Shown here piece by piece: positions 44,228-53,285 of a DNA stretch of 64,000 nt. Below the pieces are notes generated by a model. That model did not search any database and was not told the DNA's origin. It worked only from the letters and a program-made list of their open reading frames with translations. Each line of letters starts with the position of its first letter. Positions within the stretch are counted from its first letter, which is position 1. The DNA comes from Sporomusa acidovorans (GTDB lineage: Bacteria; Bacillota; Negativicutes; Sporomusales; Sporomusaceae): contig NZ_FNAM01000015.1 in assembly GCF_900101845.1 (NCBI RefSeq), positions 1 through 64,000 of the forward strand. The letters are read 5' to 3'. Made by a program: the position numbers and the translations under genes.

Positions 44228-45610
44228 TTGAAAAACATTTTGCTTATCGATTTTGGCAGTACCTATACCAAAATTACGGCAGTGGATGTTGATCAAGAAA
44301 AAGTTGTAGGCACAGCCAGAGGCATTACAACAGTTGAAACCGATATTATGGATGGCTTGAATCAGGCACTGGCGGCATTGTTTGCTAAAACCGGCAAACT
44401 TGAATTTAGTGAAGTGCTGGGCTGCTCAAGCGCGGCCGGCGGGCTAAAAATGATTGCCAGCGGTTTAGTGCCGGAGATGACCGCCGAGGCAGCCAAGCGG
44501 GCAGCTTTGGGTGCCGGCGCCAAGGTATTAAAGGTATATAGTCATGAGCTAAGCGAGTATGAACTTGAGGAGATGCGGGAATTAAAGCCTGATATTATTC
44601 TCCTGGCCGGCGGTACCGATGGCGGTAATCAGAGAGTTATTATGCATAATGCTAACATGCTGGCACAGATCGGTTTGGACGTTCCGGTGGTAGTAGCCGG
44701 CAATAAGTCAGTAACTCCCACGGTTGTAAAGATTCTGTCAGAAAAACTTACAGAGGTGCGGCCCACTGAAAATGTAATGCCCAAACTGGACGAACTGAAT
44801 ATCGAACCAGCCCGCATCGTTATTCGCGACATATTTTTAAAACGTATTACTGAGGCCAAAGGATTAACTCGCGCCAATAAAATGGTTGACCGTTTGGTTA
44901 TGCCGACACCGGCTGCGGTTCTGAAAGCCGCGGAATTGTTAAGCCAGGGCGCGGACGGGGAACCGGGACTGGGTGATTTAATGCTCATGGATATTGGCGG
45001 GGCCACCACAGATGTGTATTCCATTGCCAAAGGCGATCCGACTGCCGGCGGTGTGTCGTTAAAAGGGTTGGCTGAACCGTTTGGCAAGCGGACAGTGGAG
45101 GGAGACCTCGGAATGCGCTATAGCGCAGGCGCCTTGCTGAAGGCGGCCGGCGCGGAAATGATTGGAGCTTATGCCGGGTGTTCACCGGAAGAAGTGACTG
45201 ATTATGTTGCCAAAGTGGAAGCCGATATTGACTATTTGCCGCAAACTGAAGAAGAATCCCGAATCGAGATTGCCATGGGGAAAGCGTGTGTGCGGTTAAG
45301 TGCCGACCGGCACGTTGGTCGTATCGAAGTTTACTATACGCCCTTTGGTACAAGTCAAATCCAGACAGGCAAGGATTTGACCAAAGTGACTACCGTGATT
45401 GGAACCGGCGGGGTTATTATCAATAATCCCGAGCCGGAAAAAATATTGCAGGGCATCACGTTTGATGAAACCACTCCTCAAATTCTGAAGCCGCAACAGC
45501 CCGCATTCTTTATTGACAAGGAATATATCATGGCATCGATGGGGTTGCTGGGGGAAGCATATCCGGCAACGGCTGTGCGCATGATGAAACATTACATTAT
45601 AAATAGATAA
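44228..45610 (+). CDS. glmL: GlmL, ASKHA-family protein of glutamate mutase operons
   Basis: A 460-residue protein with actin/Hsp70-type ATPase motifs: phosphate 1 LIDFGSTYTKITAVD, LLAGGTDGGNQ, and MLMDIGGATTDVYSI in the second half. GlmL (MutL) homologues lie between the S and E genes in known clusters and are thought to reactivate the mutase by exchanging damaged cobalamin. TTG 44228 is the start. Gene order S-L-E is the canonical one. Confidence 0.93.
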   Translation: MKNILLIDFGSTYTKITAVDVDQEKVVGTARGITTVETDIMDGLNQALAALFAKTGKLEFSEVLGCSSAAGGLKMIASGLVPEMTAEAAKRAALGAGAKVLKVYSHELSEYELEEMRELKPDIILLAGGTDGGNQRVIMHNANMLAQIGLDVPVVVAGNKSVTPTVVKILSEKLTEVRPTENVMPKLDELNIEPARIVIRDIFLKRITEAKGLTRANKMVDRLVMPTPAAVLKAAELLSQGADGEPGLGDLMLMDIGGATTDVYSIAKGDPTAGGVSLKGLAEPFGKRTVEGDLGMRYSAGALLKAAGAEMIGAYAGCSPEEVTDYVAKVEADIDYLPQTEEESRIEIAMGKACVRLSADRHVGRIEVYYTPFGTSQIQTGKDLTKVTTVIGTGGVIINNPEPEKILQGITFDETTPQILKPQQPAFFIDKEYIMASMGLLGEAYPATAVRMMKHYIINR

Positions 45611-45629
45611 TTAAGGAGGCTTTTGCCAC

Positions 45630-47081
45630 ATGGAACTTAAGAATAAAAAGTGGACTCATGACGAATTTAACGCCATCCGCCAAGAGGTTCTTGCCCAATG
45701 GCCGACTGGCAAAGATGTTGATTTTGAAGAAGCCGTCAAATACCATGAAAACATTCCCGCCAAACGTCATTTTGCCAAACGTCTGGTGAAAGCTAAGAAA
45801 AACGGCGACACTCTGACACAGCCGCGCGCCGGGGTTGCGCTTATTGATGAACATATTAACCTGTTAAACTTTTTGAAGACGGAAGGGGAAGCCGATCTTT
45901 TGCCGACAACGATCGACAGTTATACCCGCCAGAACCAGTACAAAGAAGCGCAAAACGGCATTGAAGAAAGTCTGAAAGCAGGACGTTCGCTGCTGAACGG
46001 CTTTCCGGCAGTAAATCACGGCGTGACCGGTGTGCGCCGGGTCGTTGAAAGTGTTGACGCGCCGCTGCAGGTTCGCCATGGTACGCCGGACGCCCGCCTG
46101 TTAGGTGAAATTACAATTGCTGCCGGTTATACCTCCTATGAAGGCGGCGGTATCTCCTATAATATTCCGTACGCGAAAAGCGTTTCCTTAGAAAGGACTA
46201 TCCTGGACTGGCAATATTGCGACCGCATGGTCGGGCTGTATGCCGAGCATGGCATCGAGATCAACCGCGAACCGTTCGGGCCGTTGACCGGCACTTTGGT
46301 ACCGCCCAGCGTATCCCATGCAGTTGCCGTGATTGAGGGAATTCTTGCCGCCGAACAAGGGGTTAAGAACATTACCTTAGGTTATGGCCAGTGCGGTAAC
46401 CTGATCCAGGATATTGCCGCCATTCGGGCGCTGGAACAGCTTGCCGACGAATATATGACCAAGCATGGCTATAGCGATTGTGTACTTACTAGCGTATTTC
46501 ATCAGTGGATGGGTGGTTTCCCGCAGGACGAAGCAAAAGCCTTTGGCGTTATTTCCTGGGGAGCGGCGGCAGCCGCACTTGCCAAAGCGACGAAAGTTAT
46601 TGTGAAAACTCCGCATGAGGCACTGGGCATTCCTACGAAAGAAGCGAACGCCCAGGGTCTGAGAACCACCAAGCAAATGATTAATATGCTTAAAGACCAG
46701 GCTTTCCCGCTGACCAGTGAATTGCAGGCCGAAATCGATATTATCAAAGCTGAAACCCGTTGCATTCTAAACAAAGTATTTGAATTAGGCAGCGGCGATT
46801 ATGCGGTTGGCGCAGTTCGTGCTTTTGAAGCCGGCGTGCTTGACGTACCGTTTGCACCCAGTAAGTTTAGTCTGAACAAAATTCTGCCTGCCCGTGATAA
46901 TAATGGGGCCGTACGGTTATTTGATGTGGGCAATCTGCCGTTTACGCCGGATCTGATTGCTTTCCACCGGGATAAAATGGCACAGCGGGGCCAAGCCGAA
47001 GGCCGTCAACCCAGTTTCCAGATGGTTATCGATGATATTTATGCGATTTCCAAGGGATATCTGGTAGGACGTCCCCGTTAA
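45630..47081 (+). CDS. glmE: Glutamate mutase epsilon subunit (catalytic)
   Basis: A 483-residue subunit, matching the known length, forming the TIM-barrel that holds glutamate. Characteristic segments include [44 protein letters not shown] and [20 protein letters not shown]. It pairs with the sigma subunit to make the active mutase. AAGGAGG precedes ATG 45630. Confidence 0.95.
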   Translation: MELKNKKWTHDEFNAIRQEVLAQWPTGKDVDFEEAVKYHENIPAKRHFAKRLVKAKKNGDTLTQPRAGVALIDEHINLLNFLKTEGEADLLPTTIDSYTRQNQYKEAQNGIEESLKAGRSLLNGFPAVNHGVTGVRRVVESVDAPLQVRHGTPDARLLGEITIAAGYTSYEGGGISYNIPYAKSVSLERTILDWQYCDRMVGLYAEHGIEINREPFGPLTGTLVPPSVSHAVAVIEGILAAEQGVKNITLGYGQCGNLIQDIAAIRALEQLADEYMTKHGYSDCVLTSVFHQWMGGFPQDEAKAFGVISWGAAAAALAKATKVIVKTPHEALGIPTKEANAQGLRTTKQMINMLKDQAFPLTSELQAEIDIIKAETRCILNKVFELGSGDYAVGAVRAFEAGVLDVPFAPSKFSLNKILPARDNNGAVRLFDVGNLPFTPDLIAFHRDKMAQRGQAEGRQPSFQMVIDDIYAISKGYLVGRPR

Positions 47082-47123
47082 CAACAGGCGATAATAGCGA
47101 TATAAATAAAGGAGCGATTTTTC

Positions 47124-48377
47124 ATGAAAATAGTTGATGTTGTTTGTGCAAAAGGCCGCACTGGTTTTTATTTTGATGATCAGCGCGCAATTAAGGCCGG
47201 GGCTGCCCATGATGGTTTTACTTATATCGGGAAACCCATTACGGATGGTTTTAAAGCAGTGCGTCAAGCCGGTGAAGCTGTGTCGGTGATGATCATTTTG
47301 GAAGACGGACAAATCGCTTATGGTGATTGCGCTGCCGTTCAGTACAGCGGTGCGGGCGGACGTGATCCCCTCTTTTTGGCCGAGGATTTTATCCCGGTTA
47401 TCGAGAAAATGATTAAGCCCCGTCTTGTCGGCCGTGAACTCAATTCCTTTAAACAACTGGCGGAGGAAGTCGATAATCTGCATGACGATGCCGGCAAACG
47501 GATTCATACCGCCTTACGTTACGGTGTGACACAAGCGATACTGGATGCTGTCGCCAAGGCCAAAAAACAGCTTATGTGCGAAGTCATTGCCGACGAGTAT
47601 AATACCCGGGTAAGTGACGAGGAAATTGCTATCTTTACCCAATCAGGCGATGACAGATATAATAATGTTGATAAGATGATCATTAAGCACGCTGAAGTAT
47701 TGCCTCACGGATTGATTAATAATGTCAAGGAAAAGTTAGGGGAAGATGGCGAACTGCTGCTGGAATACGTAGGCTGGCTGCGCGACCGTGTCGCCAAGCT
47801 TAAGACTACGGCTGATTACGCACCTGTACTGCATATTGATGTGTACGGCACGATCGGCTTGGCGTTTAACAATGACGTTGACCGTATAGTGGCATACTTC
47901 CGCCAGTTGGAAAAGGCTGCCGCACCCTTGAAACTGCGCATTGAAGGCCCTGTTGATGTCGAAGAACGGGAGAAACAGATAGCAGTGCTTGCCGAAATTA
48001 CCGCTCGCCTCCATAAGGAAAATATCAAGGTGGAAATTGTTGCCGATGAATGGTGCAATACCTTTGAGGATATTAAGGACTTTGCCGATAAAGGCGCAGG
48101 CGACATGCTGCAAATCAAAACGCCTGATTTGGGCGGGATCAATAATATCATTGAAGCGGTGCTCTATTGCAAGCAAAAAGGAGTTGGCGCCTATCAGGGG
48201 GGAACCTGCAACGAGACAAACCGTTCAGCGGAAGTGTGTGTTCACGTCGCTATGGCAACCCAGCCGGCGCAAATGCTGGCGAAACCAGGTATGGGCGTTG
48301 ATGAAGGCTATATGATTGTCTATAATGAAATGCAACGTATTCTGGCAGTAAGGAAGTCTCGCAAGTCAGGAAAGTAA
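47124..48377 (+). CDS. mal: Methylaspartate ammonia-lyase
   Basis: A 417-residue enolase-superfamily enzyme, close to the 413 residues of the Clostridium tetanomorphum enzyme. It converts 3-methylaspartate to mesaconate and ammonia. The C-terminal barrel carries the catalytic lysine in LQIKTPDLGGINN, plus QGGTCNETNRSAE, GMGVDEGYMIVYNEM and the metal-binding acids in DVYGTIGL, LRIEGPVD and VADEWCNTFED. It lies 42 bases after glmE in the same operon. Confidence 0.95.
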   Translation: MKIVDVVCAKGRTGFYFDDQRAIKAGAAHDGFTYIGKPITDGFKAVRQAGEAVSVMIILEDGQIAYGDCAAVQYSGAGGRDPLFLAEDFIPVIEKMIKPRLVGRELNSFKQLAEEVDNLHDDAGKRIHTALRYGVTQAILDAVAKAKKQLMCEVIADEYNTRVSDEEIAIFTQSGDDRYNNVDKMIIKHAEVLPHGLINNVKEKLGEDGELLLEYVGWLRDRVAKLKTTADYAPVLHIDVYGTIGLAFNNDVDRIVAYFRQLEKAAAPLKLRIEGPVDVEEREKQIAVLAEITARLHKENIKVEIVADEWCNTFEDIKDFADKGAGDMLQIKTPDLGGINNIIEAVLYCKQKGVGAYQGGTCNETNRSAEVCVHVAMATQPAQMLAKPGMGVDEGYMIVYNEMQRILAVRKSRKSGK

Positions 48378-48396
48378 GAATTGGGGGTCTAATTAG

Positions 48397-49332
48397 ATGA
48401 AGTCCACGTTTACGCTTGGTCTTGGCGATCAACTCATGTATTCCAGCTATTTTGCGCCGCGGGGCCGCAACCGGATGTACATTCTGGGACAGCAGTTAAG
48501 TGAACGTTATTTATCACCACTTGACCGCCTTATCGGCATTATTGGCGATGCCGGCGCCGGTAAATCCTCGTTGGTAAAAGGGATGTTCCCCGGTCTGGAA
48601 CTCACCAATGACGACGACGGCGTTAATATCCGGCCGCTGCCGCTGTTAAAGAATATTGACAGAGGATTTTTTTCCAGTCATACCTACCATGTCGATATCC
48701 GGTTTGAACTCGCGTTCACGCAGATACATGTTTTGGCGAAAGCCGTTCAGCAAGCGTTAGACCATGATAAACGGGTTATTGTGGAACACTTCGATCTTTT
48801 ATACCCCGTACTCAAAACCAACGCCGATGTGCTCATCGGCGTTGGCGGCGAGGTTATTGTTGTGCGGCCTACGGTATTTGGTCCTGTGCCGCACGAAATA
48901 CGCGATGTTGTTGTCAGGACCTTACAGTACCGCAAGATGGCCCATACGGCGGAAGACCTCACGACCCGTGTTTTAGTGAATGATTATGGTGCTATCCTGG
49001 AATTTAGGCATCGTGATGTGCACCATGGGTTTGTGCTGGAGTACCCGCTCGAATTGTCGGCTGAATTACCGGAAGTGGAACGCAAGGTAAAGAGACTGAT
49101 TGATGAAGGGATCAGCATTAGTTATTGTGATGAAGGCCATATTAAAATCGGCGATATGACCTGGATGTGTTCCGGGCCCCGCACTCATGTGCGCAATACC
49201 GAAGACATCGAAAATTTCCGGCTTATTCCTGAATATAAATATGATCCGAAAACCCGGTCCTATCTCATTATCGGTCTTGTCGGACCCTCATCCAATACAC
49301 TTGACGGGTTTACGCTTATGAATACCATCTAA
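48397..49332 (+). CDS. P-loop/AlaX-like (tRNA-SAD) fusion protein of unknown function
   Basis: A 311-residue soluble protein. An N-terminal P-loop NTPase region (Walker A GDAGAGKSS, residues 50-58; uridine-kinase-like) is followed by a region resembling the alanyl-tRNA synthetase second additional domain found in AlaX editing proteins. HTAEDL (183-188) stands where the family has HTATHL, and C258 and H264 in CSGPRTHVRNTEDI align with the CGGTH-type ligands. The second histidine is aspartate and the Cys-His spacing is longer, so zinc binding and deacylation may be changed. It is embedded in the methylaspartate operon, 19 bases after the lyase. Function is unknown. Confidence 0.7.
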   Translation: MKSTFTLGLGDQLMYSSYFAPRGRNRMYILGQQLSERYLSPLDRLIGIIGDAGAGKSSLVKGMFPGLELTNDDDGVNIRPLPLLKNIDRGFFSSHTYHVDIRFELAFTQIHVLAKAVQQALDHDKRVIVEHFDLLYPVLKTNADVLIGVGGEVIVVRPTVFGPVPHEIRDVVVRTLQYRKMAHTAEDLTTRVLVNDYGAILEFRHRDVHHGFVLEYPLELSAELPEVERKVKRLIDEGISISYCDEGHIKIGDMTWMCSGPRTHVRNTEDIENFRLIPEYKYDPKTRSYLIIGLVGPSSNTLDGFTLMNTI

Positions 49333-49387
49333 GGATTGGAAACCGGACATTGTTTTTGATTAGTCTGCTTTTCTGAAGGAGGTTATT

Positions 49388-49678
49388 ATGAACGAATTAA
49401 AACCGGCGCAAGCCGGTACGCTTGAATCTAACGATATTATGATAACCGTGGCACCAGGTGCGTCAGGCAGCGGTGTCGTCATTGAACTGGAAAGTATTGT
49501 GCTGGCTCAGTACGGACAGTTGATTAAGCAAGTAATCGCAGCTGTTATTGCCGAACAAGGCATTCATGATATATATATAAAAGCAGTTGACCGGGGAGCG
49601 CTTGATTGTACCATTAAGGCCCGTACGTTAGCCGCGCTTACCCGGGCGGGTGTCATTCTCCCAAAGGAGTTGATCTAA
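49388..49678 (+). CDS. citD: Citrate-lyase-type acyl carrier protein (citramalate lyase gamma subunit)
   Basis: A 96-residue acyl carrier. S14 in AGTLESNDI is the attachment site of the 2'-(5''-triphosphoribosyl)-3'-dephospho-CoA prosthetic group, at the same position as in Klebsiella CitD. In a methylaspartate operon the complex should cleave (S)-citramalate to acetate and pyruvate rather than citrate. AAGGAGG precedes ATG; the stop overlaps the next start by one base. Confidence 0.93.
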   Translation: MNELKPAQAGTLESNDIMITVAPGASGSGVVIELESIVLAQYGQLIKQVIAAVIAEQGIHDIYIKAVDRGALDCTIKARTLAALTRAGVILPKELI

Positions 49679-50553
49679 TGGATTTACGTCGAACGATGCT
49701 TTTCATGCCGGGAAATAATCCGGGTATGTTGCAAAACGGTGGGGTATTCGGAGCCGACGCCCTTATCCTTGACCTTGAGGATGCCGTTGCTCCCCAGGAA
49801 AAGGACGCGGCCCGGCTGCTTGTCGCTCAGGCTTTGAGAACCGTCGACTACAGCACCAGTGAAAAGGTGGTGCGGATTAATCCGCTGGATACATTTGCTC
49901 GGGAGGACATAGAGGCAATCGTGCCTTGTTGTCCGGACGCTCTGTTAGTACCTAAGGTAGAATGCCCGGAAAACATCGGCGAGGTGGCCCGGTTAGTGGC
50001 TGCAACCGAAAGATCCGGTCAGGAGCCGGTAAAATTGATTGCTCTTTTGGAAACCCCGCGCGGCATTGCCGAGGCTTATCAAATTGCCCGGGCGGACAAG
50101 CGGGTGGTGGCTCTGGCCTTTGGGGCGGAGGATTATACAGCGTCTTTGGGAGCCAAACGTACCAAAGAAGGTACGGAAATATACAGTGCCAGGGCAATTG
50201 TCGTGAACAGTGCCGCGGCAGCCGGGATACAGTCGATCGATACCCCCTTTACTGATGTCAATGACCGCGAAGGACTGATCGCTGACACCCAATTAGCCAA
50301 GCAGCTTGGTTTTAAGGGCAAACTGACAATTAATCCGCGGCAAATCGAGGATATCCATAACGTGTTTAATCCCACGCAGCACGATATTGTCTGGGCCGAA
50401 CGGATCATCAAGGCCATCCGCAAAGCGGAAGCCGAAGGCTCAGGGGTGGCTTCGCTTGACGGCAAAATGGTGGATGCGCCGATTGTTGCCAGAGCGGAAC
50501 GCATACTGTATCTGGCCCGTTTGCTGGGTCTGGTAGAGGAGGGCTTACTATGA
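49678..50553 (+). CDS. citE: Citrate-lyase-type beta subunit (citramalyl-ACP lyase)
   Basis: A 291-residue TIM-barrel enzyme of the CitE/HpcH family: RRTMLFMPGNNPGMLQNG at the start, ILDLEDAVAPQEKDAAR with metal-binding acids, VRINPLD, LIALLETPRGIAEA and LAFGAEDYTASLG. It performs the retro-aldol cleavage of the acyl-carrier-bound substrate, here probably citramalyl-ACP to acetyl-ACP and pyruvate. It overlaps citD by one base and citF by four. Confidence 0.93.
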   Translation: MDLRRTMLFMPGNNPGMLQNGGVFGADALILDLEDAVAPQEKDAARLLVAQALRTVDYSTSEKVVRINPLDTFAREDIEAIVPCCPDALLVPKVECPENIGEVARLVAATERSGQEPVKLIALLETPRGIAEAYQIARADKRVVALAFGAEDYTASLGAKRTKEGTEIYSARAIVVNSAAAAGIQSIDTPFTDVNDREGLIADTQLAKQLGFKGKLTINPRQIEDIHNVFNPTQHDIVWAERIIKAIRKAEAEGSGVASLDGKMVDAPIVARAERILYLARLLGLVEEGLL

Positions 50554-52097
50554 ATCAATTAACAAATGCCATTGGTCGTGTTCTGCCGGAAGCTGTTGAA
50601 GGCTATGGCAAAGTACGGCCTTTTGCCGGTGCGTTTGCAACTGTACCGGCTATGATGCGCCAGGCGCCCAAAATTAAACGGATTTTGCCTGATGAGCAAA
50701 AACTGGTAAAGGATATTGAAACCGTATTTAAACAAATCCCCATAAAAGATGGTATGACCCTTTCCTTCCATCATCATTTACGCAACGGTGACGGTGTCGT
50801 CAATATGGTACTTGCTGTTGCCGCCAAACTGGGGCTTAAAAACCTAACGGTCGCATTGAGCTCGGTTTTTCCCGTACATGCGCCGCTGGTTGAACATGTT
50901 AAAAACGGTGTGGTGGCCGGTCTTGATACGAACTATATGTCCGGGCCGGTCGCACAGGCTGTATCGCAGGGCGTATTCCCCCGGCCGGTTGTATTCAGAA
51001 CCCATGGCGGACGGGCGCGGGCTATTGAATGCGGCCAGTTAAAAATTGATGTAGCTTTCATAGCGGCCCCTGCAGCTGATGACTATGGCAATATTAACGG
51101 GGTAGCAGGTCCTGCTGCCTGCGGTTCTCTGGGCTATGCCTTTCCGGATGCTCAGTATGCCGATCATGTTGTCGCGATAACGGATCACCTTGTGTCTTAT
51201 CCGTTATCACCTGTTTCCATTCCGCAAACACGTGTCGACTATGTTGTGCAAGTAGATTGTATCGGCGACCCGCAAGGAATCGTTTCCGGCACCACCAAAA
51301 TTACCCGTGATCCTGTCGGCCTGAAAATTGCTGAGACTACAGCCAAAGTAATTAAAGCCGCCGGTTTGCTAAAAGAAGGATTTTCCTTCCAAACCGGAGC
51401 GGGCGGCGCTTCCTTGGCGGCTGCCGCTTATGTCCGGCAAATGATGGAAGACGAAGGAGTGACCGGCAGCTTTGCCCTAGGCGGGATTACCGGTTATATG
51501 GTTGAGATGCTGGAAGCCGGACTTTTTAGAAACCTGGTTGATGTTCAAGGGTTTGACCTTGACGCCGTGCGGTCTATCGCGGCAAATCCCCAACATTTGG
51601 AAATAGGGGCCGATTTTTATGCCAGCCCGTTCAATCGGGGAGCTGCCGTAAATAAATTGGATGTAGTAGTGTTAGGGGCAACGGAAATCGATACGGCTTT
51701 TAATGTTAATGTGGTTACCGGTTCTGACGGGGTTGTTATGGGTGGTTCCGGCGGCCACAGTGATGCTGCCGCCGGGGCTAAAATGACAATTATTGTTGCC
51801 AATTTGCTGCGTGGCCGTCTGCCGATTATTGTGGACAAAGTATTGACGGCGACAACTCCCGGCGAGACAGTGGATGTGCTGGTTACCGAACGCGGCGTAG
51901 CCGTTAATCCCCAGCGGCAGGATTTATACGAAAAATTCAAAGCGGCAGGATTGCCGCTGAAAAATGTAGAAGAATTAAAACAGCTTGCGGAAAAAATTGC
52001 CGGCGTACCACAGCAGATAACAACCGGGGATAACATAGTCGCGGTTGTCGAATATCGTGACGGAACCGTGATTGATGTGGTACGGCAAATAAAATAA
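50550..52097 (+). CDS. citF: Citrate-lyase-type alpha subunit (acetyl-ACP:citramalate ACP transferase)
   Basis: A 515-residue protein of the CoA-transferase-like CitF family, with HHHLRNGDGVVNMVL, the segment FQTGAGGASLAAAAYV and GGSGGHSDAAAGAKMTIIVA. It swaps the acetyl group on the carrier protein for the incoming hydroxy-acid. Start ATG 50550 overlaps the citE stop. Genes for the prosthetic-group enzymes CitX and CitG are absent from this operon. Confidence 0.93.
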   Translation: MNQLTNAIGRVLPEAVEGYGKVRPFAGAFATVPAMMRQAPKIKRILPDEQKLVKDIETVFKQIPIKDGMTLSFHHHLRNGDGVVNMVLAVAAKLGLKNLTVALSSVFPVHAPLVEHVKNGVVAGLDTNYMSGPVAQAVSQGVFPRPVVFRTHGGRARAIECGQLKIDVAFIAAPAADDYGNINGVAGPAACGSLGYAFPDAQYADHVVAITDHLVSYPLSPVSIPQTRVDYVVQVDCIGDPQGIVSGTTKITRDPVGLKIAETTAKVIKAAGLLKEGFSFQTGAGGASLAAAAYVRQMMEDEGVTGSFALGGITGYMVEMLEAGLFRNLVDVQGFDLDAVRSIAANPQHLEIGADFYASPFNRGAAVNKLDVVVLGATEIDTAFNVNVVTGSDGVVMGGSGGHSDAAAGAKMTIIVANLLRGRLPIIVDKVLTATTPGETVDVLVTERGVAVNPQRQDLYEKFKAAGLPLKNVEELKQLAEKIAGVPQQITTGDNIVAVVEYRDGTVIDVVRQIK

Positions 52098-52118
52098 GGT
52101 CTGTTATTTAAGGGAGCA

Positions 52119-53171
52119 ATGTCAATGTGGGCTGACTATGATATAAGAGAAATTAACCTTGACAGTCCTAGAGAAGTAGCGGACGTTCGCACTTTTCTTG
52201 CCGGTTTTGATCTTACTTTTGCTGCTGTTGTTGATTATACGATAGCCTTTTACCAGCATGATAAAATCATTGCTACCGGTTCGCTGGCCGGCGAGGTATT
52301 ACGCAATATTGCCGTTTCTCCCCATTTGCAAGGGGAGGGTCTAACGGCCAAGGTAGTCAGTTATCTGATTCAACAAGCAGGTCAGCGGGGAATTTACCAC
52401 TATTTTATCTACACCAAACCCAGTGCGGCGCCGATGTTCACCGCACTGGGATTTAAAGAATTGGCCCGGAGTGAGCCCTATGCCGTATTATTGGAATCCG
52501 GCATAGGGTCGATTGACGATTATTGCCGGGAAATAGCTAACAAGGTCAAAGTATTGCCGGCAGGCTCCCGGGCGGCAGTGGTTGTCAATTGTAATCCGCT
52601 TACGTTGGGGCATAAGGCTGTTATCGCGAAAGCAGCCAGGGAAAACCAGGGAGTGGTTGTCCTGGTTGTCAGTGAAGACAAGTCGTTATTCCCGTTTGAT
52701 GTTCGTTTCCGCCTAGTACGGGAAGGTCTGGCTGAATTTGACAACGTTGCCGTGCTGCCGGCCGGTAAATATATTATTTCGGCTGCAACTTTTCCCGGAT
52801 ACTTTACCCGCGGGGAAGCGACGATTGCAGCCCAGACACAGCTTGATGCCGCGGTTTTTGCCCGCTACATCGCTCCGGCACTTGGCGTTACGAAACGTTA
52901 TGTGGGCGAAGAACCCTATTGTGCAATGACCGGCGGCTATAATGACGCTTTGTCGGAAATTTTACCGCAGTACGGGCTTGCCCTTACCGTTATACCCAGA
53001 ATTACTATTGGTGGCGAAATTATCAGTGCATCGCGGGTGCGGGAATTTATCCGCCAGGATAATTGGCCGGCAATCAAAGAAATGGTTCCTGACACTACCT
53101 ATCATTATTTGACATCGCCGCAAGCTCAGCCGATTATTGAACGAATAAAGGCCAGTGATTCGCGACATTAG
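52119..53171 (+). CDS. citC: [Citrate (pro-3S)-lyase] ligase-type acetylating enzyme
   Basis: About 350 residues. The N-terminal 120 residues are a GNAT-like region (LRNIAVSPHLQGEGLTAKVV). The rest is a nucleotidyltransferase-fold ligase with NCNPLTLGHKAVIAKAA (T/HxGH motif) and ISASRVREFIRQ. It acetylates the prosthetic thiol of the carrier protein with ATP and acetate, activating the lyase. ATG 52119 or 52125 are both possible; AAGGGAG lies at 52108. It ends the operon. Confidence 0.92.
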   Translation: MSMWADYDIREINLDSPREVADVRTFLAGFDLTFAAVVDYTIAFYQHDKIIATGSLAGEVLRNIAVSPHLQGEGLTAKVVSYLIQQAGQRGIYHYFIYTKPSAAPMFTALGFKELARSEPYAVLLESGIGSIDDYCREIANKVKVLPAGSRAAVVVNCNPLTLGHKAVIAKAARENQGVVVLVVSEDKSLFPFDVRFRLVREGLAEFDNVAVLPAGKYIISAATFPGYFTRGEATIAAQTQLDAAVFARYIAPALGVTKRYVGEEPYCAMTGGYNDALSEILPQYGLALTVIPRITIGGEIISASRVREFIRQDNWPAIKEMVPDTTYHYLTSPQAQPIIERIKASDSRH

Positions 53172-53214
53172 AAAAATTCCTTCTTCAGAAAAGTCACATT
53201 TTTGCAAGGAAATA

Positions 53215-53246
53215 TTGTATACAAAATACATAGTACGTGTTATAAT
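53215..53246 (+). promoter_or_regulatory. Promoter and GntR-type operator of the aspartase-fumarase cluster
   Basis: TTGTATACAA (53215-53224) is a perfect 10-bp palindrome of the kind bound by FadR-branch GntR proteins. TATAAT lies at 53241-53246, with a poor -35 (TATACA) 17 bases upstream overlapping the palindrome. Confidence 0.45.
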
Positions 53247-53285
53247 TATTTCGACAATTCCTATCATAATCTTAGGAGGATAATT

